64,000 bases of DNA from the NCBI GenBank assembly GCA_016214035.1, contig JACRPF010000005.1, positions 521,079-585,078 of the forward strand. Direction: 5' to 3'. Shown in pieces: positions 1 to 10,785 of this stretch. The translations under genes and the position numbers were made by a program. How positions within the stretch are numbered: position 1 is the first letter of the stretch; every line of letters starts with the position of its first letter. The DNA comes from Spirochaetota bacterium. GTDB lineage: Bacteria > Spirochaetota > Brachyspiria > Brachyspirales > JACRPF01. The notes under the pieces are model-generated. The model was not told where the DNA came from, searched no databases, and worked only from the letters and a program-made list of their open reading frames with translations.

Positions 1-29
1 CCGGAAAATAATCAAAAAAAGGAAGAACC

Positions 30-56
30 GCGGCGGGAATTTTGTTTTCCCGCCGC
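30..56. terminator. GC-rich hairpin at left edge, possible terminator
   Basis: A perfect 10-bp inverted repeat (arms 30-39 and 47-56) encloses a 7-nt T/G loop. An A-rich run on its left side would read as a T run after the hairpin on the minus strand. The plus strand has no T run after the stem. I see no gene between it and 333, so it may end a gene lying outside the window or be a structural hairpin. The rest of 57-332 shows no gene. Confidence 0.35.
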
Positions 57-332
57 AGCTCCGTCATAGGAGGTATTTAATTTGTAAGCTGTTATTGCTT
101 ACATGAACAATATAGTCAACTTAATCAGTATCGGGAATACTACATATGGCGTAGAATTCAACTAGTACATTCGTATTATATGTATCTGAGAGACTCTGTG
201 CATGCAAACGAACATCGATACGCATGATTTTGCGGCGTGCGACTTGACGATATATGCCGGGCAATCTATACTGCTGTTATGACGAAGGGTTCTGATGATA
301 TCGCCAACCATTCAGGATCATGATGAGAAAAC

Positions 333-3300
333 ATGAAAATAAAAATTCCAAACATTGCCAACAATGATGTAGCAAGTCTTGAAATAGAGCCGCCGTTGCT
401 CGCGGAGCTTTTCGGACATGATCAGTTTGCTAAATATGCGCGTGTGCTTGCGGACGAGCATGAGGTTGACACAGCACCGGGAGCCGAACTGCTGCTTTCC
501 CGGCTTGCGGAAAACAAGACGGTGATACGCGAGGCGCACAGGATAGTCTCCCGGGCGCTTGAGAATAACAGGCAGATTTCGCCGGCGGCCGAATGGCTCC
601 TGGACAACTATTATGTCATTGAAGAGCAGATACTGCTTGCGGAACAATATCTCCCGAAACGGTACAGCAGGCAGCTGCCGCGTTTGAAAACAGGCAAGCA
701 TGAGGGATTCCCGCGGGTATATGATATTGCATTCGAGCTGGTCTCACATACCGACGGCAGAATCGATATAGGGAATCTGTCGCATTTTATTGAAAAATAT
801 CAGACGGTCCAGCACCTTTCTCTGGGGGAGCTCTGGGCAATGCCTATTATGCTCAGAATGGCCCTTATCGAAAATCTTCGCCGTGTTGCCCATCGTATTG
901 CGCTGCGCCGTCTTGACCGTGATTCGGCCATAACCTGGGCGGAACGTTTCCTGGCCTCGGCGGGAGCGAACGCCAAGGAGCTGATAACGGTACTTGCCGA
1001 TTTCGCCCGTGAATCTCCAAAACTGTCGCATCCGTTCCTCGCCGAATTGACCATGCGCATACACGGACAGCATCTTTCACTGGGACTGGTGATCAACTGG
1101 CTGGAACGTCAGCTCGCTGAGGACGGACAGACCATCGAGCAGATACTGCAGGCTGAGAGTCAGGATCAGGCTGTCCATCAGGTGTCGATAGGCAACAGCA
1201 TCACCAGTCTGCGGGCGCTCAGTGAGATAGATTGGAAGCCTTTTGTCGAAACCCAGAGCGCAACGGAGAAGGAACTTGAGAAGGATCCATCGGGCATATA
1301 CAAAATGATGGATTTCCGCACCCGCGACGCGTACCGGCACGTGGTGGAAAAACTGTCAAGGTACAGTGGAAAAAAGGAAGAGGATATCAGCGCCGAAGCG
1401 GTTAAGCTTGCGGTAAGACGGAAGGGCAGAAAAGGGGTGGCCCCCCGGGAATACCACGTGGGCTATTTTCTGGTGGACAAAGGCCTTGCGGAGCTTGAGC
1501 GTATCATACTTCCACGGTACCCGTTTCGGGATGCCGCCCGCCGGCTGTTCGGGAGAAATCCGTTTCTCATCTATCAGGGACTTGTTACGGCTGCCTCGTT
1601 GGTATTGGCCGGAGTCACGGCGGCCGGTGTAATATCGCATACCATGTACGGCAGACTGCCGCTTACGGTGATCGCATGTCTCATCGTTGTGCTGGCCTCC
1701 AGATCCGCTATCACCATCATCAATTGGGTTATCACCCTGTTTGTCACGCCGCAAGCACTGCCGCGGATGGATTTTTCCAAAGGCATTCCGGACAATTGCA
1801 GGACACTGGTGGCGGTTCAGACCATGCTTACCGGTACGTCCTCAATTGATGACCTGCTGTCGGGTCTGGAAATATATCATGTAGCAAACCGCGATCCGAA
1901 TGTGGTATTTACACTGGTGGCCGACTTTGCAGACGCAGACCGGGAGATGACGGATAACGACGGTCCGCTGCTTGACTATGTGAAAAACGGTATTGAAGCG
2001 CTCAATAAAAAATATGCAGCGGAAGACAACCGGATCTTTTTCCTGCTGCACCGGAAACGCGAGTGGAATCCGTCAGAGCGGAAATGGATGGGGTATGAAC
2101 GGAAGCGGGGCAAGGTCAATGACCTCAATGCATTTCTCCGCGGCAAACCGGGGCGGATCATCGCCGCGTCCGGGGAACATCGGAAACTGCTGCAGACCGT
2201 CCGTTATGTTATCACCCTTGATTCCGATACGCAGCTTCCGCCGTCCACCGCATGGAAACTTGCAGGGACGATGGCGCATCCGCTCAACACTCCCCTGATC
2301 GACGAAAAGACCGGGTGCGTGGTGCAGGGATACGGTATCATGCAGCCGAGGATATCCATGAGTCTTGTCGGCTCTTCGGCTTCCCCTTTCTCAAAGCTTT
2401 TTTCCGGAGATGTGGGAATTGACCCCTATACACACGAGATATCCGATGTCTATCATGATATGATCGGGACAACGCCTTTTCTCGGGAAGGGAATTTATGA
2501 TGTCGATGCGTTCAGTGCTGCAGCCGGTTCCCGGTTCCCCGAAAATACAATACTCAGCCACGACCTCATCGAGGGGCTGCACGCGCGATGCGGTTATATC
2601 AACAATGTCGACCTTATTGAGGACCATCCGGCGCAGTATCTCGTGGATGTCAGCCGCAGAAGCCGATGGATTCGCGGGGATTGGCAGATCATGCGATGGC
2701 TCTTTCCCCGTGTCCCCGATGCTTCCGGTAAAAAGACACGAAACGTACTGTCAACAACCGCGCGGTGGATGATATTCGATAATCTGCGGCGCAGTATTAT
2801 TCCGCCGGCTTTTTTTCTTCTGCTTCTGATCACCGGAACGCTGTTTACCGCCGGTTTTTTCTGCAAAGCAGCCGTTATACTTTCACTTTTTTATCTGCCG
2901 GTATTTCTGCAGACGTTGTGGGGGATGTGCAATAAGCCCGCGCGGGTTGCATGGCATTACCATTTCGGACACGTACTGAGCCAGCGGCTGCAGCAGTCGG
3001 TGCGGGATACGCTCATGGTTGTTTTTCTGCCGTTCGAGGCGTTCATAGGTATCGATGCGATTCTTAAGGCGTGGTGGCGGAAGACGATAAGTCACCGAAA
3101 TATGCTTGAATGGCAGACCGCGCGGAGCGCCGCACACGGTGCAAAAACGGGCCTGTCTTCGGTGTTGAAGCGGATGTGGGTCAATCCGGTTACAGGTATA
3201 GTATGCCTGGTATTTGTATATTGCAGAGAGGAAATATCTTTTTCAGCAACCGCGGCCGCCGGGTTGATCTGGATATTGGCTCCGTTCATTGCGTGGTTCA

Positions 3301-6300
3301 TCAGCAGACCGGTGAAAAATATTCATGTGCGGTTTACCGCGGAACAGCAGGCGTTTTTAAGGAACATATCCAGAAGGACATGGCGGTATTTTGAGACGTT
3401 CGCGGGACCCGAGCACAACTGGCTGCCTCCCGATAATGTCCAGGAAAAGCCCGAATTCCAGATTGCGGCGAGGACATCGCCCACGAACATCGGACTCTAT
3501 CTGCTTTCGATACTCGCCGCCCGCGACTTCGGCTATATCAGTACGACATCCGCGCTGCACCGTATACGGAATGCGTTTTCTTCCATGGGACATATGGAAC
3601 GTTTTCGCGGACATTTTTTAAACTGGTACGAGACAAAGAGCCTTCAGACGTTGCGGCCTCGATATGTTTCCACCGTAGACAGCGGGAATCTGGTCGGGTC
3701 GCTGATAGCGCTGCGCGGGGGGCTTCTTGAGATGAAAGCCGAACCCCTGCTCTCGGAGCAATGGCTCCCGGGCCTCAGAGATACCGCCCGCGCGCTACTG
3801 GATGAGATGAGACGCATCGCACGGGATATGCCGGTCATAAATGCCGAACAACTCCGCGCGTGCGAAGCATTCGCCGGCGACATTGCCGCTTATTCCGGTC
3901 CGGCGGGTACCGTGGAAGACCTGTACCGTTTTCTATCCGGCGTCATTGCAGAACGGGCGGCCGTCAGGATTGATCTCATCGCGAGCGCTGACGTACGATC
4001 GTGGATTGCCGCGGTTCAGACGCAGTGTGAAGATATCATCGGAGAAATAGTCCGGCTTGCGCCATGGCTCTCAGGAAATTGTTTTTCCGGGACGGCGTTG
4101 GAACGGGCCGGCAGTATGCTTGACCCCGGCGAGTTGAACGATCTGCTCACGGATGTGCACCGTTCAGATACGCTTGTCAGGCTTGCGGCGCTCAGCATGA
4201 AGTGGTCGGCACGTTTCGATTCCTGGATCGAGGATGTCTCCGGCGGGGATGGTTCGCCGGAACAGGTTTCGGAGATGCGTGCCTGGATACAGGATGTCCG
4301 CAGGCATATTGCCGATGCCAGTATGTACGCCGGCAACAGGATCAGTGAGCTTGAACAGCTAGCTGAAGCGTGCAGTGAGTTTTCCGATTGGGATATTGAA
4401 TTCCTTTTTCAGCAGGACAAGAAGCTTTTTACCATCGGATACAATATCGAGAATCGCAAGGCGGACAACAGTTACTATGATCTTTTTGCCTCGGAGGCGA
4501 GGCTCGGCAGTTACATCGGTGTTGCGCAGGGCCGCATCCCGCAGGAGCACTGGTTTCTGCTTGGCCGCCAGCAGGCGAAGGTAGAAACAGGTCCGCCAAC
4601 GCTGCTTTCATGGAGCGGATCGATGTTCGAGTATCTGATGCCGAATTTGATCCTGCCGGTGTATGAGGGAACGCTGACCGACTATTCGTGCCGCAATGCC
4701 GTACAGCAGCAGATCATTTACGGGAACGGACGTACAGTCCCATGGGGAATATCCGAATCGTCATATAATCTCATCGACGTACACAAGACCTATCAATACC
4801 GCGCGTTCGGAGTTCCGGCGCTCGGTCTTATGCGCGGGCTGGCGGAGGATCTGGTGGTGGCTCCCTATGCATCGATCATGGGACTCACCAGCATGGCGTC
4901 AGAGGCGTGTCTGAATCTGCAGCGGCTGGCCGCTGACGGGATGCTGGGCGGCATGGGCATGTACGAGGCGGTGGATTATACCGCCATGCGCGTCCCTTCC
5001 GGTCAGGATCGCGTCATCGTTCAGAGTTATATGGCGCATCACAGCGGCATGGGACTCCTTGCGCTCGCGTCGGTGCTGCTGAACAGCCCGATGCAGCGGC
5101 GTTTTATTTCTGACCCTGAGATGCGGTCGGCGCTGCTCCTGCTGCAGGAACGTATTCCTCCGGTTCTTGATGACGCTTCGATCATCGCGCATCCCCAGGC
5201 GGGAGTCTCCAATAAGACCGAAGCCCAGATCAGAGAATCGATTACGCGTGTGTATGCAAATGTCAATGCAGACGTGCCGCGCGTACAGCTGCTCAGCAAC
5301 GGACGCTATAATGTGATGATCACCAATGCCGGGGGCGGATACAGCAGATGGCACGGTATTGACCTGATACGCTGGCGCGAGGATGTGACCAGAGACAATT
5401 ATGGATTATACTGTTATATCCAGGACGTTGAAACGGGTGCGTTCTGGTCCGCAGCATATCAGCCGGCATGCGTTCGCCCCGAACGCTATGAAGCCATATT
5501 CTCGCAGGCATTGGGTGAATTCCGTTGCGTGCACAACGATATTGAGATATACACCAAGATATCAGTCTCTCCCGAGGATGACGTTGAGATACGGCGCATG
5601 ACGGTCAGCAATCTTTCGTCCGAAGAACGGACACTCGACCTGACCAGCTATGCTGAAGTAGTGCTTGCCGAATCACTGGCGGAAATTTCTCACCCCGTAT
5701 TCAACAGCCTTTTTATTCAGACCGAACTGATCCCCGATAAATCAGCCATCATATGCACGCGCCGCCGGCGTTCGGACGAAGAGGCGGTTCCCTGGATGTT
5801 CACGAGCATGGTGGTGAATAACGGACAGCCCGTACGGGGATGTTCGTTCGAAACCGACCGCAACCGGTTCGTCGGCAGAACACGCGGTACGATGCACCCG
5901 GCCGCGATGGACAGTGTGGGGCGGCTTTCAAACACCTCCGGCATGGTGCTCGATCCGATTGCATCCATCAGACGCAGGATCGTCATCCCCGCCGGCGAAT
6001 CCCTCATGGTGGATCTTATCATGGGGGCGTCGTCCTCACGTGAACAGGTGCTCCTGCTCATCGATAAATACCGTGATTACCGGCTGGCCGAACGCGTTTT
6101 TGATATCGCGTGGACTCACAGTCAGGTGCTGCTGCAGCATCTCCGGTCAACCGAGGCCGATGCCCAGTTGTTCGGAAGACTTGCAAGTTCGATAATATAT
6201 CCGAACGCCCGGCACCGTGCCGGGACCACGGTCATCACGCAGAACAGCAAAAATCAGTCGTCGTTATGGCGGTACGGTATTTCCGGTGACCTGCCGATCA

Positions 6301-9113
6301 TGCTCATCCAAACGACGGACGCTGCCGGGCTCGAGCTGGTACGGCAGGCGGTACGCTGCTACGCCTACTGCCGTAATAAAGGGCTGCGGATGGAATTGGT
6401 GATCTGGGTTGATACGGTCTCGGGATACCGTCAGCCGCTGCGTGACGAGATTGCCGGTATGATAGCCACCGATTCCGAGTCGCAGCTTCTGGACCAGCCC
6501 GGGGGGATATTCATCCGGACAACCGATCAGGTGCCGGAGGATGACCGCCTTCTTATTCAGGCTGCGGCTCGCGTGTACATGACCGACCGGGCAGGTACCT
6601 TCGCCGAGCAGGTGGAGCGGAGATCGCGCGGAGAGATGAAATTACCGCGCTTCGTACCGAAACGCGCGGCGCCGGCTGCGGAAGATGACATCCCGGTTGC
6701 GAGACCTGATCTGGTTTTCTTCAACGGGTATGGCGGTTTTACCCGTGACGGACGTGAATATGTGATCATCCTCAAGCCCGGCGCGGCCACTCCGGCGCCG
6801 TGGGTGAATATTCTCGCCAATGAACGGTTCGGCAGTGTGACCGGAGAATCCGGGCCGGTGTATACCTGGTATGAGAACGCCCGTCAGTTCCGTATCACCC
6901 CGTGGCACAATGATCCGGTGGGAGGGACATCGGGAGAAGCGTTCTACATACGGGATGAGCAGACGGGGGTGTTCTGGTCGCCCACACCGGGCCCCGCCCG
7001 CGGTCCGACGACGTACGTATGCCGGCACGGCCTGGGATATTCCGCGTATGAGCACCGGCAGAACGATATTTTTTCGGAGACGATGATCTATGTCCCGGTT
7101 GACGCACCAATGAAGCTTACGCTCATCAGGGTCAGAAACCTGTCGGAGCGTGAACGAAAGCTGTCGGTGACCTCGTTTGCCGAATGCGCCGTGGGAGAAC
7201 TCCAGGGGCGCAGTTCCATGCATGTGGTGAGCAAGATCGATCCTCAGACAAATGCCGTCTTCCTGACCAATGCATTTAATACGGAATTCTCATCTACGGT
7301 TGTCTTCGTGCAGACGGGCGAATCGGAACGTACGTTCACTGGCGACCGCACGGAGTTCATCGGCAGAAACGGTTCTCTTGAACGTCCGGCGGCCATGTTC
7401 AGGCAGGGATTATCCAATAAGGTGGGGCCAGCGCTCGATCCGTGCGCGGCGCTGCAGACCTATATCACCATACCGGCGGGACAGGAACGATATGTTGTCT
7501 TTATGATGGGCGGGGCGGAGAGCAGGGACGAGGCGAGAAACATCATCCGGAAACACAGCTCCAAGGCGGGGGCATGGCAGTCGTTGGAAAAAGTGTGGGA
7601 TTTCTGGAAACATTGCACGGGGGCAATTAATATAGAGACGCCGGATACCGCAATGAATCTGCTTGTCAATAACTGGCTGCTTTATCAGGTTATTGCCTGC
7701 CGGATGTGGGGACGCAGCGGTTTTTATCAATCGGGAGGGGCGTTTGGTTTCAGAGACCAGCTGCAGGACAGTATGGCGCTGCTCCATTGCAGGCCGGATA
7801 TGATGAGACGGCATATTATCCTCTGTTCCGGCCGGCAATTCATCGAAGGTGATGTGCAGCATTGGTGGCATCAGCCGTCCGGGCGCGGCATACGCACGCG
7901 TTTTTCCGATGATTGTCTATGGCTTCCGTATACGGTCAGCCGGTATGTTCAGTCCACCGGGGACACAGGATTACTCGACGAGCTTGCCCCCTTTCTCAGC
8001 GGACGTCCGGTCCCCGAAAATGAAGAATCATATTACGACATACCCCGCACGGAAGATGCGCAGGCGCCGGTCTACGAGCACTGTGTACGCGCACTTGAGC
8101 TGGTGATGTCCCGTATGGGCGAACACGGTCTGCCGCTTATGGGATGCGGCGACTGGAATGATGGCATGAACAAGGTCGGCATCAAGGGGAAGGGCGAAAG
8201 TGTCTGGCTTGCTTTTTTTCTCGTGGAAGTGCTTCAGCAGTTTGAAGGAATTGCCGCGGCACGTAAAGATGCGTACTTCAGTGCTAAATGTCTGAACATG
8301 CAGACGTATTTGAAGAAAAACATTGAAGAGAACACCTGGGATGGATCATGGTATATGCGCGCCTATTTTGACAACGGGACACCGCTGGGTTCCCGCATGA
8401 ATATAGAATGCAGTATAGATTCAATTCCCCAGAGTTGGGCGGTACTCAGCGGCGCGGCGGATCCGGAACGATGCCTGCGGGCAATGGATGAAGTAGAGAA
8501 ACATCTTGTCCGTCCGGAACGCGGCATTATCCAGCTGTTCGACCCTCCTTTCGATAAGTCCGAAATTTCACCCGGATACATCAAAGGATACATTCCCGGA
8601 GTCAGGGAGAACGGCGGACAATACACCCATGCCGCGGTATGGGTGGGCATGGCATACGCCAAACAACACGACGTGAAGCGCGCCTGGGATGTGGCAAGAA
8701 TGATAAATCCCATCAGTCATGGCGGCACCCGGGAACGGATTCAAATCTATATGACGGAACCCTATGTGGTCTCCGCTGATATCTATTCCTCAAAACAGCA
8801 TGAGGGACGTGGCGGGTGGACATGGTATACCGGCAGCGCGGGCTGGATGTACCGCTTTTATGTGGAAAGTCTGCTCGGGTTGAAGTTGGAAGTAGACCGG
8901 CTGTCGTTCGCACCGGTGCTTCCGCCGGAGTGGAATGAATTCACCGTACACTACCGGTATCGTGAAACGGTCTATCATATTAAAATCCGTATTTCAGGCA
9001 GTGAAACATGGACGGTGAGAAAAATCATGGTGGATAATCGTGCGCAGGATGATTTATGTATTCACCTTGTTGATGACCGGATTGATCATACCGCTGAAGT
9101 CGAAGTTGGATGA
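333..9113 (+). CDS. ndvB: Cyclic beta-1,2-glucan synthase (GT84 + GH94, NdvB/ChvB/Cgs-like)
   Basis: This is a 2926-residue protein, close to the ~2800-2900 of rhizobial and Brucella cyclic glucan synthases. In those enzymes a protein-primed UDP-glucose polymerisation is followed by GH94 phosphorylase trimming and cyclisation to periplasmic beta-1,2-glucan. Visible parts are a helical N-terminus, membrane segments (about 408-472, 821-865, 950-990), and a GT core between them with an LDSDTQLP acidic motif near 627. A glycoamylase-like region follows (about 1095-1600), then two beta-sandwich repeats and a C-terminal (alpha/alpha)6 domain with the GH94 signature GDWNDGMN near 2605. No NdvA-type ABC exporter is adjacent. 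The family is secure; ring product and linkage are inferred from the family. The start is the ATG at 333, and no strong Shine-Dalgarno sequence was seen. Confidence 0.93.
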   Translation: MKIKIPNIANNDVASLEIEPPLLAELFGHDQFAKYARVLADEHEVDTAPGAELLLSRLAENKTVIREAHRIVSRALENNRQISPAAEWLLDNYYVIEEQILLAEQYLPKRYSRQLPRLKTGKHEGFPRVYDIAFELVSHTDGRIDIGNLSHFIEKYQTVQHLSLGELWAMPIMLRMALIENLRRVAHRIALRRLDRDSAITWAERFLASAGANAKELITVLADFARESPKLSHPFLAELTMRIHGQHLSLGLVINWLERQLAEDGQTIEQILQAESQDQAVHQVSIGNSITSLRALSEIDWKPFVETQSATEKELEKDPSGIYKMMDFRTRDAYRHVVEKLSRYSGKKEEDISAEAVKLAVRRKGRKGVAPREYHVGYFLVDKGLAELERIILPRYPFRDAARRLFGRNPFLIYQGLVTAASLVLAGVTAAGVISHTMYGRLPLTVIACLIVVLASRSAITIINWVITLFVTPQALPRMDFSKGIPDNCRTLVAVQTMLTGTSSIDDLLSGLEIYHVANRDPNVVFTLVADFADADREMTDNDGPLLDYVKNGIEALNKKYAAEDNRIFFLLHRKREWNPSERKWMGYERKRGKVNDLNAFLRGKPGRIIAASGEHRKLLQTVRYVITLDSDTQLPPSTAWKLAGTMAHPLNTPLIDEKTGCVVQGYGIMQPRISMSLVGSSASPFSKLFSGDVGIDPYTHEISDVYHDMIGTTPFLGKGIYDVDAFSAAAGSRFPENTILSHDLIEGLHARCGYINNVDLIEDHPAQYLVDVSRRSRWIRGDWQIMRWLFPRVPDASGKKTRNVLSTTARWMIFDNLRRSIIPPAFFLLLLITGTLFTAGFFCKAAVILSLFYLPVFLQTLWGMCNKPARVAWHYHFGHVLSQRLQQSVRDTLMVVFLPFEAFIGIDAILKAWWRKTISHRNMLEWQTARSAAHGAKTGLSSVLKRMWVNPVTGIVCLVFVYCREEISFSATAAAGLIWILAPFIAWFISRPVKNIHVRFTAEQQAFLRNISRRTWRYFETFAGPEHNWLPPDNVQEKPEFQIAARTSPTNIGLYLLSILAARDFGYISTTSALHRIRNAFSSMGHMERFRGHFLNWYETKSLQTLRPRYVSTVDSGNLVGSLIALRGGLLEMKAEPLLSEQWLPGLRDTARALLDEMRRIARDMPVINAEQLRACEAFAGDIAAYSGPAGTVEDLYRFLSGVIAERAAVRIDLIASADVRSWIAAVQTQCEDIIGEIVRLAPWLSGNCFSGTALERAGSMLDPGELNDLLTDVHRSDTLVRLAALSMKWSARFDSWIEDVSGGDGSPEQVSEMRAWIQDVRRHIADASMYAGNRISELEQLAEACSEFSDWDIEFLFQQDKKLFTIGYNIENRKADNSYYDLFASEARLGSYIGVAQGRIPQEHWFLLGRQQAKVETGPPTLLSWSGSMFEYLMPNLILPVYEGTLTDYSCRNAVQQQIIYGNGRTVPWGISESSYNLIDVHKTYQYRAFGVPALGLMRGLAEDLVVAPYASIMGLTSMASEACLNLQRLAADGMLGGMGMYEAVDYTAMRVPSGQDRVIVQSYMAHHSGMGLLALASVLLNSPMQRRFISDPEMRSALLLLQERIPPVLDDASIIAHPQAGVSNKTEAQIRESITRVYANVNADVPRVQLLSNGRYNVMITNAGGGYSRWHGIDLIRWREDVTRDNYGLYCYIQDVETGAFWSAAYQPACVRPERYEAIFSQALGEFRCVHNDIEIYTKISVSPEDDVEIRRMTVSNLSSEERTLDLTSYAEVVLAESLAEISHPVFNSLFIQTELIPDKSAIICTRRRRSDEEAVPWMFTSMVVNNGQPVRGCSFETDRNRFVGRTRGTMHPAAMDSVGRLSNTSGMVLDPIASIRRRIVIPAGESLMVDLIMGASSSREQVLLLIDKYRDYRLAERVFDIAWTHSQVLLQHLRSTEADAQLFGRLASSIIYPNARHRAGTTVITQNSKNQSSLWRYGISGDLPIMLIQTTDAAGLELVRQAVRCYAYCRNKGLRMELVIWVDTVSGYRQPLRDEIAGMIATDSESQLLDQPGGIFIRTTDQVPEDDRLLIQAAARVYMTDRAGTFAEQVERRSRGEMKLPRFVPKRAAPAAEDDIPVARPDLVFFNGYGGFTRDGREYVIILKPGAATPAPWVNILANERFGSVTGESGPVYTWYENARQFRITPWHNDPVGGTSGEAFYIRDEQTGVFWSPTPGPARGPTTYVCRHGLGYSAYEHRQNDIFSETMIYVPVDAPMKLTLIRVRNLSERERKLSVTSFAECAVGELQGRSSMHVVSKIDPQTNAVFLTNAFNTEFSSTVVFVQTGESERTFTGDRTEFIGRNGSLERPAAMFRQGLSNKVGPALDPCAALQTYITIPAGQERYVVFMMGGAESRDEARNIIRKHSSKAGAWQSLEKVWDFWKHCTGAINIETPDTAMNLLVNNWLLYQVIACRMWGRSGFYQSGGAFGFRDQLQDSMALLHCRPDMMRRHIILCSGRQFIEGDVQHWWHQPSGRGIRTRFSDDCLWLPYTVSRYVQSTGDTGLLDELAPFLSGRPVPENEESYYDIPRTEDAQAPVYEHCVRALELVMSRMGEHGLPLMGCGDWNDGMNKVGIKGKGESVWLAFFLVEVLQQFEGIAAARKDAYFSAKCLNMQTYLKKNIEENTWDGSWYMRAYFDNGTPLGSRMNIECSIDSIPQSWAVLSGAADPERCLRAMDEVEKHLVRPERGIIQLFDPPFDKSEISPGYIKGYIPGVRENGGQYTHAAVWVGMAYAKQHDVKRAWDVARMINPISHGGTRERIQIYMTEPYVVSADIYSSKQHEGRGGWTWYTGSAGWMYRFYVESLLGLKLEVDRLSFAPVLPPEWNEFTVHYRYRETVYHIKIRISGSETWTVRKIMVDNRAQDDLCIHLVDDRIDHTAEVEVG

Positions 9114-9314
9114 TGCATGTAACGGAACAGGTATTAATAACATCCGGGAATAGAACGGTAAGCGCCCCGATTACTGCTGGTTCGCGTCAATCCAAACAGC
9201 ACATAAATTTAGATAGTGACATCTACACCCTTGGTATTATTGCGGCAGCTGCAGCGTTATGATATGAATCACAGCGATTATAATGTTTACATGTTTATTT
9301 GAAGGAGTCTCAAT

Positions 9315-9923
9315 ATGAAAATCATATGCATCACCGTAGCAGCACTGGCGACTGCTGCGCTCTGTTCCGGACAGATGCCGGCGCGCGCACGCATCGACGT
9401 TGACGGGAATTCCAAGGGTATCGCGCTCACCAATTTCATCGTTTCAAAAGGGAGCGCCCGGTGTGCAAGCTGGATGAAACCGGAACAGAACGCCCGTTTT
9501 GTCACCAGCGACCTCGACATTGCTCAGAATAAATGGACTCAGGTGTTTTTCACCTTCACGCCGCTGGCGAGCGGTGAGGTGAACATTCAGCTGAAGGGCA
9601 ATTACTGGAAGAAGAATTCGGCGGATAAGAACATAACCCCGGTTCCGGTATATTTCGATGCCGTAACCGTTACGGGCGGTACTATCGTCAATGGTGATTT
9701 TGAGGAAAGGGACGATCAGGGTGAGCTGAAATCATGGTATAAGGGCGGGAATGAAGCGTCATGGATGAACGTTCCGCCGCTCATCAATAACGATCCCGTA
9801 TTCGTAAAGTCCGGCAGTCAGAGCATCCGTGTCTGGCATAACGCGGTCTATTCCCAGAACATCAAGGTGACGGCCAATACACCGGTAACGATCAATGCCT
9901 GGGTGTATCAGGATGTCAAATAA
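9315..9923 (+). CDS. Secreted carbohydrate-binding-like beta-sandwich protein
   Basis: A 202-residue protein with an N-terminal signal peptide (hydrophobic stretch to about residue 20 ending CSGQ/A-type). The mature domain contains a 'NGDFEERDDQGELKSW' type segment and a 'YFDAVTV' strand, typical of CBM4/9/22-like galactose-binding folds in secreted glycan proteins. A GAAGGAG Shine-Dalgarno sequence lies just before the ATG. It sits between the glucan synthase and another small secreted sandwich protein, so a cell-surface or periplasmic sugar-binding role is plausible. No catalytic residues are recognisable and the ligand is unknown. Confidence 0.6.
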   Translation: MKIICITVAALATAALCSGQMPARARIDVDGNSKGIALTNFIVSKGSARCASWMKPEQNARFVTSDLDIAQNKWTQVFFTFTPLASGEVNIQLKGNYWKKNSADKNITPVPVYFDAVTVTGGTIVNGDFEERDDQGELKSWYKGGNEASWMNVPPLINNDPVFVKSGSQSIRVWHNAVYSQNIKVTANTPVTINAWVYQDVK

Positions 9924-9990
9924 AAACTCCCGGCAGTTCAGGCGTATGACGGGAGCTTCGGAAAACATCTGAATAACAATGGAGTTTTGT

Positions 9991-10677
9991 ATGAAAAATG
10001 CGTTGGCCTTACTTGCTATCATTACGGGCGCCTGTTTGTCAGCTCAGTCGGCGTCTGCAGTCGAATTTACTTTTGACGAAGGTACAGGTATCAGGATTTC
10101 GGATACGACGGGAACGTTTACCGGCGAGGTTAAAAATGCTTTATGGACTGAAGGCAGAAGCGGCAAGGCGCTTGCATTCACCGGATCGAATTCGTATGCG
10201 GTCATCAAATTCACCAACCTCAGCGGCGGTTTCACATTCGCCGCATGGGTGAAGCCGAAAGAGATCAGCGCCGATCTTCCGTTCGGTGAGACATCCATCG
10301 TGGCGCGTTCGGGGTATCACAGCTCTATCGCTTATACCACCGCTAAGAAATTCTTTTTCAATTACTGGACCACCAACAATCGCAATGTCAGTGCGGTATC
10401 ATCGGCGACATATGATGCAAATGAGTGGTATCATGTGGCGGGTGTGTACGATAAAACCGGCGGAAAGGCGTATATCTATGTCAACGGAGAGTTGAAGGGG
10501 ACGGCAGCCGCTCCGGCGGGATCAGAGATACGGAGATATGAGCCGGTGCTCTATATCGGATGCGGCACCACATCGGGTAAATATGCCGGGTGGTTCACCG
10601 GAGCCGTGGACGATGTCAAAATATTCAATCGCGCGCTGCTCAGTGACGAAGTAAAAGAGTTATACACATCGAGGTGA
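9991..10677 (+). CDS. Secreted LamG-like (concanavalin-type) domain protein
   Basis: A 228-residue product. An upstream in-frame ATG at 9979 is rejected because its own GGAG forms the ribosome binding site 6 nt before the ATG at 9991. The signal peptide runs to about residue 25 (SAQSASA). The rest is one LamG/jelly-roll domain with the usual signatures: 'FTFAAWVKP', 'YHVAGVYDKTGGKAYIYVNGEL' in pieces, and a closing 'GAVDDVKIFNRALLSDEV' segment. This Laminin_G_3 fold binds sugars or proteins. It follows the CBM-like gene by about 70 nt and is probably co-transcribed. No enzymatic motif is visible. Confidence 0.8.
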   Translation: MKNALALLAIITGACLSAQSASAVEFTFDEGTGIRISDTTGTFTGEVKNALWTEGRSGKALAFTGSNSYAVIKFTNLSGGFTFAAWVKPKEISADLPFGETSIVARSGYHSSIAYTTAKKFFFNYWTTNNRNVSAVSSATYDANEWYHVAGVYDKTGGKAYIYVNGELKGTAAAPAGSEIRRYEPVLYIGCGTTSGKYAGWFTGAVDDVKIFNRALLSDEVKELYTSR

Positions 10678-10785
10678 TTTTTCTCTGATCCCGTACCGGT
10701 ACACTCACACCCGATACGCGCATGCAGCTAGGATTATAATCATATAGATTCGATCCGGCAGTCATGCGTCGATGGAAATAGTGTG

